Positions 35,657 to 43,816 of a stretch of DNA of 64,000 bases are shown here, in pieces (the first letter of the stretch is position 1; the number at the start of each line of letters is the position of its first letter). Source of the DNA: Cryobacterium sp. PH31-O1 (GTDB lineage Bacteria > Actinomycetota > Actinomycetes > Actinomycetales > Microbacteriaceae); the NCBI RefSeq assembly GCF_030063455.1, contig NZ_JASITB010000001.1:558001-622000 (forward strand), given 5' to 3'. The position numbers and the translations under genes were made by a program. The notes under the pieces are model-generated. The model did no database searches, had not been told where the DNA came from, and saw only the letters and a list, made by a program, of their open reading frames with translations.

Positions 35657-36513
35657 GCCGTTGGTGCTGGGCATCGCCTCGACTGTTGCTGATTCAACTT
35701 CACGGTCCTCGGCGGAGCGTGTGGGCCTGACTCGACCCCGGCGCGTTCGCACGGCGATACCGGCACAAAGGATGACGGCGATACCGGCGATGATGGTCTG
35801 CCAGGTCAACTGTTCGCGCAGGATCACTGCGGCCCAGAGGATGCTGAGGACGGGTTGGGTGAGTTGCACCTGGCTGACTTGGGCCATGGGCCCGATGGCC
35901 AGTCCGCGATACCAGGCGAAGAATCCCAGGAACATGCTCACCACTCCGAGGTAGGCAAACGCCGCCCATTGGGTGGGCGTGCCGGTTGGTGGCTGGTCGA
36001 CGATGGCAATTGTCGTCAGGGTGACCATGAGGGGCGCGGCCAGAACGAGGGCCCACGATACGGTTTGCCAGGATCCGATCTCGCGCGCGAGCAGGCCTCC
36101 CTCGGCGTAGCCGATGGCAGCGGCCACGACGGCGCCGAAAAGAAGCAGGTACGACCACTGCGAGCGGATGCTTGCGCCACCCTGCATGGACGCAAAAATT
36201 ACGGCCACCAGCGCCCCGAGTGCGGCCGTGATCCAGAATGGCAGTGGTGGTCGCCCTTTTCCCCGAATGACAGCCATGACGGCCGTCGCTGCCGGGAGGA
36301 GCGCTATGACCACGGCGCCGTGGCTGGCCGACGCCGCGGTGAGGGCGAATGAGGTGAGGAGGGGGAAACCGACGACGACCCCGCCCGCGACGACGGCCAG
36401 GCGAACCCACTGGTTGCCGCGCGGAAGGTGTTGCCGGGTGATGATCAGGGCGGCCGTGGCAAGCACGGCAGCGATGAAGGCGCGAGGCCGGAGCCGATGA
36501 ACAGCGGGGACAT
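35651..36513 (-). pseudogene. EamA/DMT-family transporter, 5'-truncated and frameshifted
   Basis: From 36466 leftwards a 271-residue frame encodes eight or so spans of the second and part of the first EamA repeat (RLAVVAGGVVVGFPLLTSFALTAASASHGAVVIALLPAATAVMAVI; WAAFAYLGVVSMFLGFFAWYRGLAIG; QVQLTQPVLSILWAAVILREQ). Just upstream, SPLFIGSGL lies in another frame, so about 15-20 bp around 36495 contain a frame-breaking deletion. The true N-terminus is replaced by integrase sequence. The remaining protein would lack the first spans. Confidence 0.75.
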
Positions 36514-36941
36514 GCTCTCGACGGCCACGCGCCCGTCGGGTTTGGCCCCATCCTGCCCTCCGCTGTGCGCCAGTCGCAGGCCGCGAGGCGGATTGCGGCT
36601 ACCTGATCCGGCGTGAGCGCCTTCGGGGTGTGCTGGGGCTTCTTCATCCGCGAGGTTTCCTGCACGGGATTGCGTGCGATGATTCCCCGCCGCACCGCAA
36701 ACCCCAGCACCATGCTGAGGATCGTGCGGGAGTGCTTGGCTCGCGTGTACGAGATCGCGCGCTGCACCTTCAGGAAAGGCTCAATGCGGCCGACGGTCAC
36801 CTCGCGAACCGTGAAGTGACCGAAAAAGGGAAGCACGAGCCCGCGCAGCTCGTACTCGTAGACGGCTTTTGTACCCTTCGCGCGGTCGACGTCGAGCATC
36901 AGGTCCTCCAGCCAGGCCTCGGCCAGCATTCGTAAAGCCAC
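36514..36941 (-). pseudogene. Tyrosine-type phage/ICE integrase fragment
   Basis: The GTG start overlaps the excisionase stop. It reads LAEAWLEDLMLDVDRAKGTKAVYEYELRGLVLPFFGHFTVREVTVGRIEPFLK and SYTRAKHSRTILSMVLGFAVRRGIIARNPV, the SAM-like core-binding domain, then ALTPDQVAAIRLAACDWRTAEGR at the start of the catalytic domain. A frame change near 36545-36570 restores KPDGRVAV, after which sequence passes into the EamA pseudogene. All catalytic residues (R-H-R-Y) are lost, as is the N-terminal arm-binding domain. Confidence 0.82.
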
Positions 36942-37117
36942 TAAAGAACATCCGAGACGCGGTAGCGGATCTCCCGTCCGACGCGAATGCCGGACGGGCC
37001 GCGGCCATCGGTGCGCAGGTCGTAGATCGCCTGCACCTGCGCGCCGAGATACTTGGCGAGCTCGCTCGTTGTGAGTACGGGCTCCAAACCGAGCCCCGAG
37101 AGACTTGCAGCATCCAT
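36941..37117 (-). CDS. Excisionase-like HTH protein
   Basis: 58 residues: LEPVLTTSELAKYLGAQVQAIYDLRTDGRGPSGIRVGREIRYRVSDVL. This is the MerR-like winged helix of AlpA/Xis proteins of actinobacterial integrative elements. The stop (TAG) overlaps the integrase GTG by one base, the usual xis-int order. It may be a few residues short at the C-terminus (usual ending is ...VLAWL). It sits about 160 bp from the 3' end of tRNA-Arg. Confidence 0.78.
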   Translation of the reverse strand: MDAASLSGLGLEPVLTTSELAKYLGAQVQAIYDLRTDGRGPSGIRVGREIRYRVSDVL

Positions 37118-37179
37118 AACCCGTAGGTGTCCAAGGTCACACCAGAAGAATCGAACTGGGTCGCGTTCCTTCTCTACGA

Positions 37180-37200
37180 GCGCCCGCAGGAGGCGGGCGC
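37180..37200. terminator. 8-5-8 stem-loop between tRNA-Arg and xis
   Basis: GCGCCCGC-N5-GCGGGCGC. On the minus strand it would lie downstream of the tRNA transcript and may end it; T-tract weak. Confidence 0.45.
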
Positions 37201-37277
37201 CGCGGAATAAAAGTTGCGTGAATCAAGTCTTGCCCCTTCGGTGAGGACAAGAAACCCTGGTCAGACGATTTTTTCGG

Positions 37278-37350
37278 TGCCCCCGGTAGGAATCGAACCT
37301 ACGACAATCGGATTAGAAGGCCGGTGCTCTATCCACTGAGCTACGGGGGC
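37278..37350 (-). tRNA. tRNA-Arg (anticodon UCU)
   Basis: A 73-nt cloverleaf: acceptor GCCCCCG/CGGGGGC, D-arm GCTC/GAGC, anticodon loop CTTCTAA, T-arm GTAGG-TTCGATT-CCTAC, discriminator A. The anticodon stem CCGGC/TCCGA pairs at only three positions (27-43 C/A and 31-39 C/U mismatched). CCA is not encoded. The 3' end faces the xis/int remnants, a usual integration site. Confidence 0.9.
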
Positions 37351-37364
37351 GGGACTGTACAAGG

Positions 37365-38531
37365 TTACAGGCCGCCGGCAGTCATGCGGTCAACACGCAT
37401 ATCGCGCAGCGCGGCGAGATCGTCCATGACGCTATGGCCGGGCACGACGGGGACCGGTGCCCCGCTCGTCAACAGCCGGGCGATCTCCTGGCCGAGTTGC
37501 GCCGTTGAGTAGCCCATACCCGGCCCGGCGGTCGCCGGCAACTGGGCCAGAACGTGTACGGCGGTCGCCTCGATGGCTCTAGCCGCACCGGCCTCGCCGA
37601 GGTGGGCCAGGCACATGGCTGTCGAGAGTACCGCCCCGATCGGGTTGGCCCAGCCCCGACCAGCAATGTCGGGAGCTGAGCCGTGGATGGCCTCGAACAT
37701 GCTCGGGCCGGAGCCGTCGAGGTTGAGGTTGGCGCTCGCGGCGACGCCCAGGCCGCCCTGAATGGCCGCGCCCAGGTCGGTGATGATGTCGCCGAAGAGG
37801 TTGTCGGTAACGACCACGTTAAAGCGTTCCGGAGCCGTCGGCAGGTAGAAGCACAGGGCGTCGACGTGCACGTAGTCCACCGGAACGCTCGAAAAGCGAG
37901 AACTCACGTCGTCGACCGTCGACTGCCACAGGGTGCCGGCCTCGACCAGGATGTTCTTCTTGTGACACAGGGTCAGGGTGCCACCGCGTCGTTCGGCGAG
38001 ACGAAACGCGAACTCGACCACACGCTCCACGCCCATGCGGGTATTCACCGATTCCTGCACCGCGACCGCGTGCGGAGTGCCGGCGTGCACCGTCGATCCG
38101 CGCCCGACGTAGGAGCCCTCGGTGTTCTCCCGCACGATCACCAAGTCGCAGCGATCCGGCGTAAGGCCGGCGATCGGCGTGGTCACGCCCGGATACAACT
38201 TCACCGGTCGCAGGTTCACCGCCTGCGCAAAGCTGCGACGCATCTCGAGAATGAAGCCGCGCTCCAGAATGCCCGGCGCGACGGCGGGGTCGCCCATGGC
38301 ACCGAACAGAATGGCGTCGTGAGCACGAAGCTGCGACTGAAGGGCAGGCGTGAAGAGTTCGCCGGTGGCCAGGTAGTGCCGGGCGCCAGCCGCAATCTCG
38401 GTGAGCTCGGTCCGAAAACCAAACACCGACTCCGCCGCCGCGAGCACCTCGAGAGAAGCGTCGATCACCTCGGGTCCGATGCCGTCGCCGCGGATCACGG
38501 CCAGCCGATGGACTCTCGCCGTGCTGGTCAT
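37365..38531 (-). CDS. Beta-decarboxylating dehydrogenase (isopropylmalate/tartrate family); candidate 3,3-dimethylmalate dehydrogenase
   Basis: 388 residues. Family landmarks: IRGDGIGPEVIDASLEVL at the N-terminus, LRPVKLYPG (substrate Arg region), VIVRENTEGSYVGRG, LCHKKNILVEAGTLW (catalytic Lys) and VVTDNLFGDIITDLGAAIQGG (Asp metal ligands), ending SMFEAIHGSAPDIAGRGWANPIGA. ATG 38531 has GGGAGAG upstream. These enzymes oxidise a 2-hydroxy acid carrying a 3-carboxylate and release CO2. Located in a catabolic regulon rather than a leu operon, and divergent from ALDH across a FadR-like operator, so 3,3-dimethylmalate is a better fit than isopropylmalate. Confidence 0.82.
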   Translation of the reverse strand: MTSTARVHRLAVIRGDGIGPEVIDASLEVLAAAESVFGFRTELTEIAAGARHYLATGELFTPALQSQLRAHDAILFGAMGDPAVAPGILERGFILEMRRSFAQAVNLRPVKLYPGVTTPIAGLTPDRCDLVIVRENTEGSYVGRGSTVHAGTPHAVAVQESVNTRMGVERVVEFAFRLAERRGGTLTLCHKKNILVEAGTLWQSTVDDVSSRFSSVPVDYVHVDALCFYLPTAPERFNVVVTDNLFGDIITDLGAAIQGGLGVAASANLNLDGSGPSMFEAIHGSAPDIAGRGWANPIGAVLSTAMCLAHLGEAGAARAIEATAVHVLAQLPATAGPGMGYSTAQLGQEIARLLTSGAPVPVVPGHSVMDDLAALRDMRVDRMTAGGL

Positions 38532-38571
38532 TGGCTCTCCCTCGTGAACGGATGCGTGCCGCGCCAGATGA

Positions 38572-38600
38572 TTGACCTGACGATCGCCACTCGATACTCT
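38572..38600 (+). promoter_or_regulatory. Promoter of the ALDH-SDR operon
   Basis: TTGACC (38572-38577), 17-bp spacer, TACTCT (38595-38600). The predicted start point lies just before the operator at 38609. Confidence 0.65.
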
Positions 38601-38608
38601 AGTTAGGT

Positions 38609-38625
38609 TACTGGTCAGACCAGTA
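38609..38625. promoter_or_regulatory. FadR-type operator, site 1
   Basis: TACTGGTCAGACCAGTA, a perfect palindrome around one base, placed at about +2 to +18 of the ALDH promoter. The core TGGTC-N-GACCA equals the FadR-class half-sites, and 14 bases recur exactly at 49165 before the FadR-family gene. Confidence 0.85.
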
Positions 38626-38638
38626 GAAACGCCAGCAT

Positions 38639-38700
38639 CTCCTGACAGCAACGCCTCTCAACAGCAGCATCTTTCAACAGCAGCACCTTTCAACAGAAAG
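38639..38700. repeat. Tandem 16-nt repeats in ALDH leader
   Basis: Units starting at 38655 and 38671 (CTNTCAACAGCAGCAY) are nearly identical. A partial third starts at 38687 and a degenerate one at 38639. They fill the untranslated leader just before the GTG of ALDH. Confidence 0.75.
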
Positions 38701-38707
38701 TAGTCCC

Positions 38708-40156
38708 GTGACTTCGTTCCCGATCCCCTACCCGGCCGGGCTCCCCATCGGCGAGCGCTGGCTGGCCTGCTTGGAGCAGCAGGAGATCGTGTTTCCCTTC
38801 GACGGCTCCCCCGTCGCGTTGTCCCCGGTCGGCACGGCGGCCCAGGCCGTGCTCGCTGTAGACGCGGCCGCCGCGGTACGCGCGGAACTGGCCGGGCTGA
38901 GCGCGGGCATCCGTCGTACCCTGCTCATCGACATTCACGACGCCCTCGCCGAGCGAAGCGCTGAATTCGAGCAGCTGCTCGTGCAGGAGACCGGCAAGCC
39001 GCTCACGGACTGCCGCACCGAGGTCGCCCGCGCCCTCACCACCTGGTCGGCGAGCGCCGAAGAGGTTGCCCACCTGCACGGTGAAACCGTTCCCCTCGAC
39101 CTGCAGCCCAGCGGGGTGGGAATGATCGGCTACTGGACGCGGCGGCCGGCCGGAATCGTCGTTGGCATCACCGGCTTCAACTACCCGTTCCTGCTGGCCA
39201 GCCACAAGCTCGCTCCCGCCCTTGCTGCGGGCTGCCCGATCATCATCAAGCCGGCCCCCAACACGCCGCTGACCACACTGTGGGTGGTCGACCTCATTCG
39301 CGGGGTGCTGCACGATCACGGAGTGTCGACCGCTGCCGTTCAGCTCGTCACGGGCGGTATCGCTGTCGGGGAGGCTCTGGTGCGCGATCCGCGGGTGGCC
39401 GTTGTCTCATTCACTGGCTCTGCCACCGTCGGACACCAGATTGCGCGCGACGCCGCACCGCGCAAGGTCGTGCTCGAGCTCGGCGCCAACACCGCCCTGA
39501 TCGTCGCGTGCGACGCCGACGTCGAGAAGGCGGTCGACGCGGTGATTCGTGGCGGCTTCTATGCCAACGGCCAGGCCTGCATTTCGGTGCAGCGCATCCT
39601 CGTGCACGACCAGATCGCCGACGACTTCGAGCGGATGCTGCTCGCCCGCCTCCCCGAGGTGCTCGTCGGTGATCCCCGAAGCGAGAGCACCCGCGTGGCG
39701 CCGGTCATCAACGAGGCCGGGACCGAGCGCATCCTGGCCTGGATCACCGCCGCCAAGGCGAGCGGGGCCCTGGTGCTGGCCGGCGGACACCGGATCGACC
39801 GCAGCATCGCCCCGACCGTGCTGACGAATGTTCCGCTGGAGGCTCAAGTCTGGTGCGAGGAGATCTTCGGACCGGTCGTCGTGCTGCAGCGTATCTCCGA
39901 TCTGGGTTCAGCCATCGAGCTGGTCAACCGCTCGCGCTACGGCCTGCAGGCCGCCATCTTCACCAGTTCCCTGCAGCGAGCCTTTCGGGCCATCAACGAG
40001 CTGGACGTCGGCGGCGTCGTGGTCAACGAGATTCCCGGCTTTCGCTCCGACATCATGCCCTACGGCGGTGTCAAGGATTCCGGCACCGGCCGGGAAGGTC
40101 CGCGGTTTGCCATCGAGGAGTTCACCGTGACCCGCATGGCGATGATCCGCCCGTGA
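38708..40156 (+). CDS. Aldehyde dehydrogenase; candidate 4-dehydropantoate dehydrogenase
   Basis: 482 residues. Cofactor motif FTGSATVG, catalytic Glu in VVLELGANTALIV, catalytic Cys in NGQACISVQR, and the end YGGVKDSGTGREGPRFAIEEFT. It is closest to the lactaldehyde/glycolaldehyde-type ALDH branch rather than GabD. GTG start with weak RBS and a repeat-filled leader. The stop overlaps a GTG of the SDR gene. In the proposed pathway it oxidises the aldehyde made by the SDR to a carboxylate. NAD(P) specificity not deducible. Confidence 0.85.
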   Translation: MTSFPIPYPAGLPIGERWLACLEQQEIVFPFDGSPVALSPVGTAAQAVLAVDAAAAVRAELAGLSAGIRRTLLIDIHDALAERSAEFEQLLVQETGKPLTDCRTEVARALTTWSASAEEVAHLHGETVPLDLQPSGVGMIGYWTRRPAGIVVGITGFNYPFLLASHKLAPALAAGCPIIIKPAPNTPLTTLWVVDLIRGVLHDHGVSTAAVQLVTGGIAVGEALVRDPRVAVVSFTGSATVGHQIARDAAPRKVVLELGANTALIVACDADVEKAVDAVIRGGFYANGQACISVQRILVHDQIADDFERMLLARLPEVLVGDPRSESTRVAPVINEAGTERILAWITAAKASGALVLAGGHRIDRSIAPTVLTNVPLEAQVWCEEIFGPVVVLQRISDLGSAIELVNRSRYGLQAAIFTSSLQRAFRAINELDVGGVVVNEIPGFRSDIMPYGGVKDSGTGREGPRFAIEEFTVTRMAMIRP

Positions 40157-40176
40157 CTCACTCAGAAGGAACCCTC

Positions 40177-40950
40177 GTGGACTACACCCAGCTGTTCCAG
40201 TTCTTCGGTCGCCGCGTACTCGTGATCGGGGCCGGCAGCGGCATCGGCCGGGAAAGCGCTCTCGCCCTGCACGCCCACGGCGCCACGGTCATCTGCGCCG
40301 ACCGGGATGCCCCCAGCGCGGCGGCTACCGCCGCCCAGCTCGGCGCCGGAGCGAGCTCGCTGCAGCTCGACGTTCTCGACCAGGAGGCCGTGCGGGCCGT
40401 CGCCCGCGATCTGGCCGACCTGGCCGCCCTCGTCTTCACGGCCGCCACCAACGTGCGCAAACGCATCGCCGACTACACGCTCGACGAGTTTGACCGCGTC
40501 GTGAATCTCAACCTGCGCGCCGCGTTCGTGCTCATTCAGTCCTTCGCGCCGACCATGGCGGCCAACGGCGGCGGCAGCATCATCGGCTTCGCGTCCATTC
40601 GGGCGGTCACGGTCGAGCCCGGCCAGGGGGTCTACGCAGCGACCAAGGCCGGGCTGGTACAGCTGTTGCGCACAGCCGCCGCCGAATACGGCCCGGCCGG
40701 GGTACGGGTGAACGCGATCTCCCCCGGCGTCGTGGAGACGCCGCTCACGGCCCAGATCAAGAACGATCCGGAGTGGTACAACGCATACGCCGCCAAGAGC
40801 GCCCTGGGCCGTTGGTCGACTCCGAGCGAACTGGCCGGCGCCGTGGTCTATCTCGCCTCGGACGCCTCGCGGTTCGTCACCGGGTCGGTGCTCACCGTCG
40901 ATGGCGGCTGGACGGCCGTCGACGGCCGCTTCGACCCGCCGAACACCTAG
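40177..40950 (+). CDS. Classical SDR oxidoreductase; candidate pantoate 4-dehydrogenase
   Basis: 257 residues. Cofactor motif GAGSGIGRE, NAD-favouring ADRD after beta2, catalytic Ser in IIGFASIRAV and Tyr/Lys in YAATKAG, with the end FVTGSVLTVDGGW. GTG 40177 has AAGGAA upstream; an earlier GTG (40153) overlaps the ALDH stop. As a polyol or alcohol dehydrogenase beside an ALDH it would convert a hydroxymethyl group to an aldehyde. Confidence 0.85.
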   Translation: MDYTQLFQFFGRRVLVIGAGSGIGRESALALHAHGATVICADRDAPSAAATAAQLGAGASSLQLDVLDQEAVRAVARDLADLAALVFTAATNVRKRIADYTLDEFDRVVNLNLRAAFVLIQSFAPTMAANGGGSIIGFASIRAVTVEPGQGVYAATKAGLVQLLRTAAAEYGPAGVRVNAISPGVVETPLTAQIKNDPEWYNAYAAKSALGRWSTPSELAGAVVYLASDASRFVTGSVLTVDGGWTAVDGRFDPPNT

Positions 40951-40988
40951 GGCGCTCTCCTACTGCAGGACCGAGGATGTGGCGCTAG

Positions 40989-42173
40989 CTAGCGGATGAC
41001 ACGCTCGAATCCGGATGCGCCTTCTCCGGTCCAGCGGTGCAGCTCAAGTGTGGCGGCTTGCTGCGCATGGCCGCTGGAGCTGTCGCGATAATCTCGGGCG
41101 ACGTAGAAATAGCCGTCACCGATGGGCTCGATGCCGACGTCTGACTTGAACTCCCAGCCGTAGATGCCGGTGGCTTCGTGTTTTAGCCCCTGCTGCAGGA
41201 GCGGCACGACGAGGCCGGTTTCATCGTTGGGCTGGCCTTCGATGATCTGCTCTTGCGGAGCGACGGTCCCATCCAGGACGTAGAGGGTCCGGTTCGGGTA
41301 CTCGGGCTTGCCGCCGCGGTAGACGCCCATGTACCAGAGGTTGCTCTGTTCGTCGTAGGCGAGGTTCTGCACGCCGAAGGCGGTGTTTCCGGTGTGGACA
41401 AAGTACTTGGCGTCCTCGTCGGCCGGGCCGGAAGTGTGCGGATCGGCCTGGGTCAGTTGGCGTTCGTACTTGCCCCATCGGGAGACGTCATATTGCAGGA
41501 GCACTTGGTGGTCGTTGTCGGCCCGGGCGTCGTTGCGGTAGACGCCGTAGGCGACCATCAGGTGCTGCTTGCCGCGTTTCTTCCCGAACTCAGGACCGAA
41601 AGAGACACCGTCAATGCCGCTGGAACCGTACCGGTGGTCTGCGGTGTTGGCGGTGTCGCCGTCGAATACGCCGTTGCCGTCCATGTCCGCGGTGAAGTCC
41701 TCTACGACCTCCTCGAGGTACACAGCTGTGACTATGCCTGAATCCTCGGCGTCCATGCCGACAGCGTTGATTTTGTTGACGTCAAAGATTGCGATGTAGA
41801 AGGCCTCTACGGCCTTGTACTCGAGGGAACCGTAGACGCGGCCGTCCCGAGTGTTGAAGTCCAGGTCGCCGAGGTGGCCGGTGAACCCCTCAACCGTCCC
41901 GATGACATTGCCCTGCAAATCCGTCTTGACCAAGGTGTTTGTAAACGAGTGGTAGACGTACCCGTTCTTCTCATCGATCGCAATACCTTGAATGTGTCCG
42001 GCGTCCCAAGACCCGGATTCAATGGTCGTGGGATAGTTCTCGATTGACGCCGGCGCCTCTGCATGGGCGGGAGGTCCCTGCGGGTCGGCGGGTGCCGCGC
42101 TGACCGGCGCTGCCACGCTCAGCGCGATGGCCAGCGAAACGGCGGTGGCGATTAGTGCGAATTTTCTCTTCAC
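40989..42173 (-). CDS. Secreted beta-propeller-like protein
   Basis: 394 residues. Sec signal peptide MKRKFALIATAVSLAIALS...PVSAAPA. Repeated strands such as HIQGIAIDEKNGYVYHSFTNTLVKTD, HLGDLDFNTRDGRVYGSLEYKA and FGVQNLAYDEQSNLWYMGVY suggest a propeller. AFYIAIFDVNKINAVGM and DMDGNGVFDGD may bind Ca2+. It converges on the SDR gene. No catalytic motif; an extracellular binding protein or hydrolase are both possible. Confidence 0.7.
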   Translation of the reverse strand: MKRKFALIATAVSLAIALSVAAPVSAAPADPQGPPAHAEAPASIENYPTTIESGSWDAGHIQGIAIDEKNGYVYHSFTNTLVKTDLQGNVIGTVEGFTGHLGDLDFNTRDGRVYGSLEYKAVEAFYIAIFDVNKINAVGMDAEDSGIVTAVYLEEVVEDFTADMDGNGVFDGDTANTADHRYGSSGIDGVSFGPEFGKKRGKQHLMVAYGVYRNDARADNDHQVLLQYDVSRWGKYERQLTQADPHTSGPADEDAKYFVHTGNTAFGVQNLAYDEQSNLWYMGVYRGGKPEYPNRTLYVLDGTVAPQEQIIEGQPNDETGLVVPLLQQGLKHEATGIYGWEFKSDVGIEPIGDGYFYVARDYRDSSSGHAQQAATLELHRWTGEGASGFERVIR

Positions 42174-42330
42174 GATTTACGGTCCTCGGATTCGGTGGGA
42201 GCGAATGGAGCCGGGCCCACTATCCGGCGACACTAACCCTGCCCCTCCTGTAAGAACGTCCGAACACGAGGACATGAACGACGAGAGAACCTCGAACCGG
42301 AGTTTAGACACTCCCTGGCGCGCCGACTGG

Positions 42331-43764
42331 TCAGCGTGCCAGCTTGGCCGCAGTGTGGAACGGCCAGACCGGCTCGGCCGCTGCCGGCCGCGCCTGCTCG
42401 TACCAGTGGGTGGCGCGCAGCACCGCAAGGTCCTCGAAGCGACGCCCGGCGATGTGCAGCCCGATCGGGCGCCCATCCGTTGTGAACCCGCAGTTCACCG
42501 AGCTGGCCGGCTGCTCCGAGAAGTTGTACGGCGCGGTGAACGCAATATGGTCGAGCGAGGTGGCCGCGTCGTTGGTCGGCATCGGCCATTCCGCCGGAAA
42601 CGCGGCGACCGGCGACACGGGCGACAGCACCACGTCGTAGGGCGCGGTGGCCGCGACGGTCGCCGCGCGCAGGTCTTGAATGCTTTGATAGCAGCGCACC
42701 ACCTCGGTACCCGACACTCCTGCTCCGGCCAGCACCCAGTCCCGGATGAAGTCCAACACCATCGCCTGCCGCGCCGGTTCGAGCACCTCGTAGTCGGCGA
42801 GGGAGCGCACCCGCAGAAAGAGGTCGAGGTCGGCGAGGTATTTCTCGGTCATCGGCGGGGCGATCTCCTCCACGATCGCACCGGCCGCGGCAAAGAGTTC
42901 CACCGCCTGCAGAACGGATGCCGCCACCTCCGGGTCGGTCGCCAGACCCGCTCCCCCGGCCAGGTGATACGCCACGCGCAGTCCGGCCACCCCCGCAGCG
43001 CCGTAGTGCACGTCGGTCCAGTCCACCTGCTGCTCGCCGAGGCTGGTGTAGTCCCGCAGATCTGGCCGGGTGAGCACTTGCATGAATAGGGCCGCGTCAT
43101 CCACTGTTCTGGTGAGTGGTCCGGCGACCCGGCCCATGTAGGGCGGGTCGACGGCAACGCGGCCGAAACTCGGTTTCAACGTCACCAGCCCGAGCCAGGT
43201 GGCCGGCAGCCGCAGCGAGCCGCCGATGTCGGATCCGACGTGCAGCGGACCGATTCCGGCGGCGGCTGCGGCGCCCGCGCCGGCGCTCGACCCGCCGACG
43301 GTCCAGGCCTGGTTCCACGGACTGCGGGTCACGCCGTGCAGGCTCGAGACCCCGGAGGACAGCATGCCGTAGTCGGGCATGACGGTGACGCCGAAGATGA
43401 CACCGCCGGCCTCCCGCACGCGCGCGGCGCTCGGCCCGTCTTCCCTCGCGACCGGAGCGTCGAACTTGGCGGCGGTGCCGGACGGCTGGCTGAAGCCGCG
43501 CACGGCTACGTTCTCCTTGATGCTGGTCGGCACGCCGTCGATGGGCCCGAGCGGAGTTTTTGCCGCCCAGCGGCGCTCACTCTCGGCAGCCGCGGCGAGG
43601 GAACCGACCCGGTCGAGACCAAAAAAGCAGTTCAGCTCGGGCTGCAGGCGCTCGGCCTTGTCGAGCACCGCGGCCGTCACCTCGACCGGGGAGAGATCGC
43701 CGCTGTGGTAGCGCTGAACGAGTTCGGTCGCAGGCAGGCACTCGATGGGCGCGGTCTCGGTCAT
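42331..43764 (-). CDS. Amidase-signature hydrolase; candidate pantothenate hydrolase (pantothenase)
   Basis: 477 residues. The AS-family triad is complete: Lys in GVPTSIKENVAVRG, cis-Ser in WTVGGSSAGAGAAAA, nucleophile Ser in VGSDIGGSLRLPATWLG. These enzymes cleave carboxylic amides. ATG 43764 is about 50 bp after the stop of the ABC-ATPase gene, so it is the last gene of the transporter operon. It would cleave the imported amide in the cytoplasm. Substrate by context only; glutaminyl-tRNA amidotransferase A is excluded by the missing GatB/C context. Confidence 0.85.
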   Translation of the reverse strand: MTETAPIECLPATELVQRYHSGDLSPVEVTAAVLDKAERLQPELNCFFGLDRVGSLAAAAESERRWAAKTPLGPIDGVPTSIKENVAVRGFSQPSGTAAKFDAPVAREDGPSAARVREAGGVIFGVTVMPDYGMLSSGVSSLHGVTRSPWNQAWTVGGSSAGAGAAAAAGIGPLHVGSDIGGSLRLPATWLGLVTLKPSFGRVAVDPPYMGRVAGPLTRTVDDAALFMQVLTRPDLRDYTSLGEQQVDWTDVHYGAAGVAGLRVAYHLAGGAGLATDPEVAASVLQAVELFAAAGAIVEEIAPPMTEKYLADLDLFLRVRSLADYEVLEPARQAMVLDFIRDWVLAGAGVSGTEVVRCYQSIQDLRAATVAATAPYDVVLSPVSPVAAFPAEWPMPTNDAATSLDHIAFTAPYNFSEQPASSVNCGFTTDGRPIGLHIAGRRFEDLAVLRATHWYEQARPAAAEPVWPFHTAAKLAR

Positions 43765-43816
43765 GGTGCCTCTTCCAATTGGTCGGTGGTGCGGGTCGAC
43801 GTCAGGCTGTGGCGAA

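Noticed and set aside
35700..36941. Single 413-codon integrase gene
   Set aside because: Only the first 135 residues resemble an integrase; the rest is an out-of-frame reading of the EamA pseudogene.
37365..38531. leuB of leucine synthesis
   Set aside because: Longer than usual LeuB, no leuCD nearby, and placed under a FadR-type operator with catabolic genes.
42331..43764. gatA (Glu-tRNA amidotransferase subunit A)
   Set aside because: No gatC/gatB partners; located at the end of an ABC importer operon.
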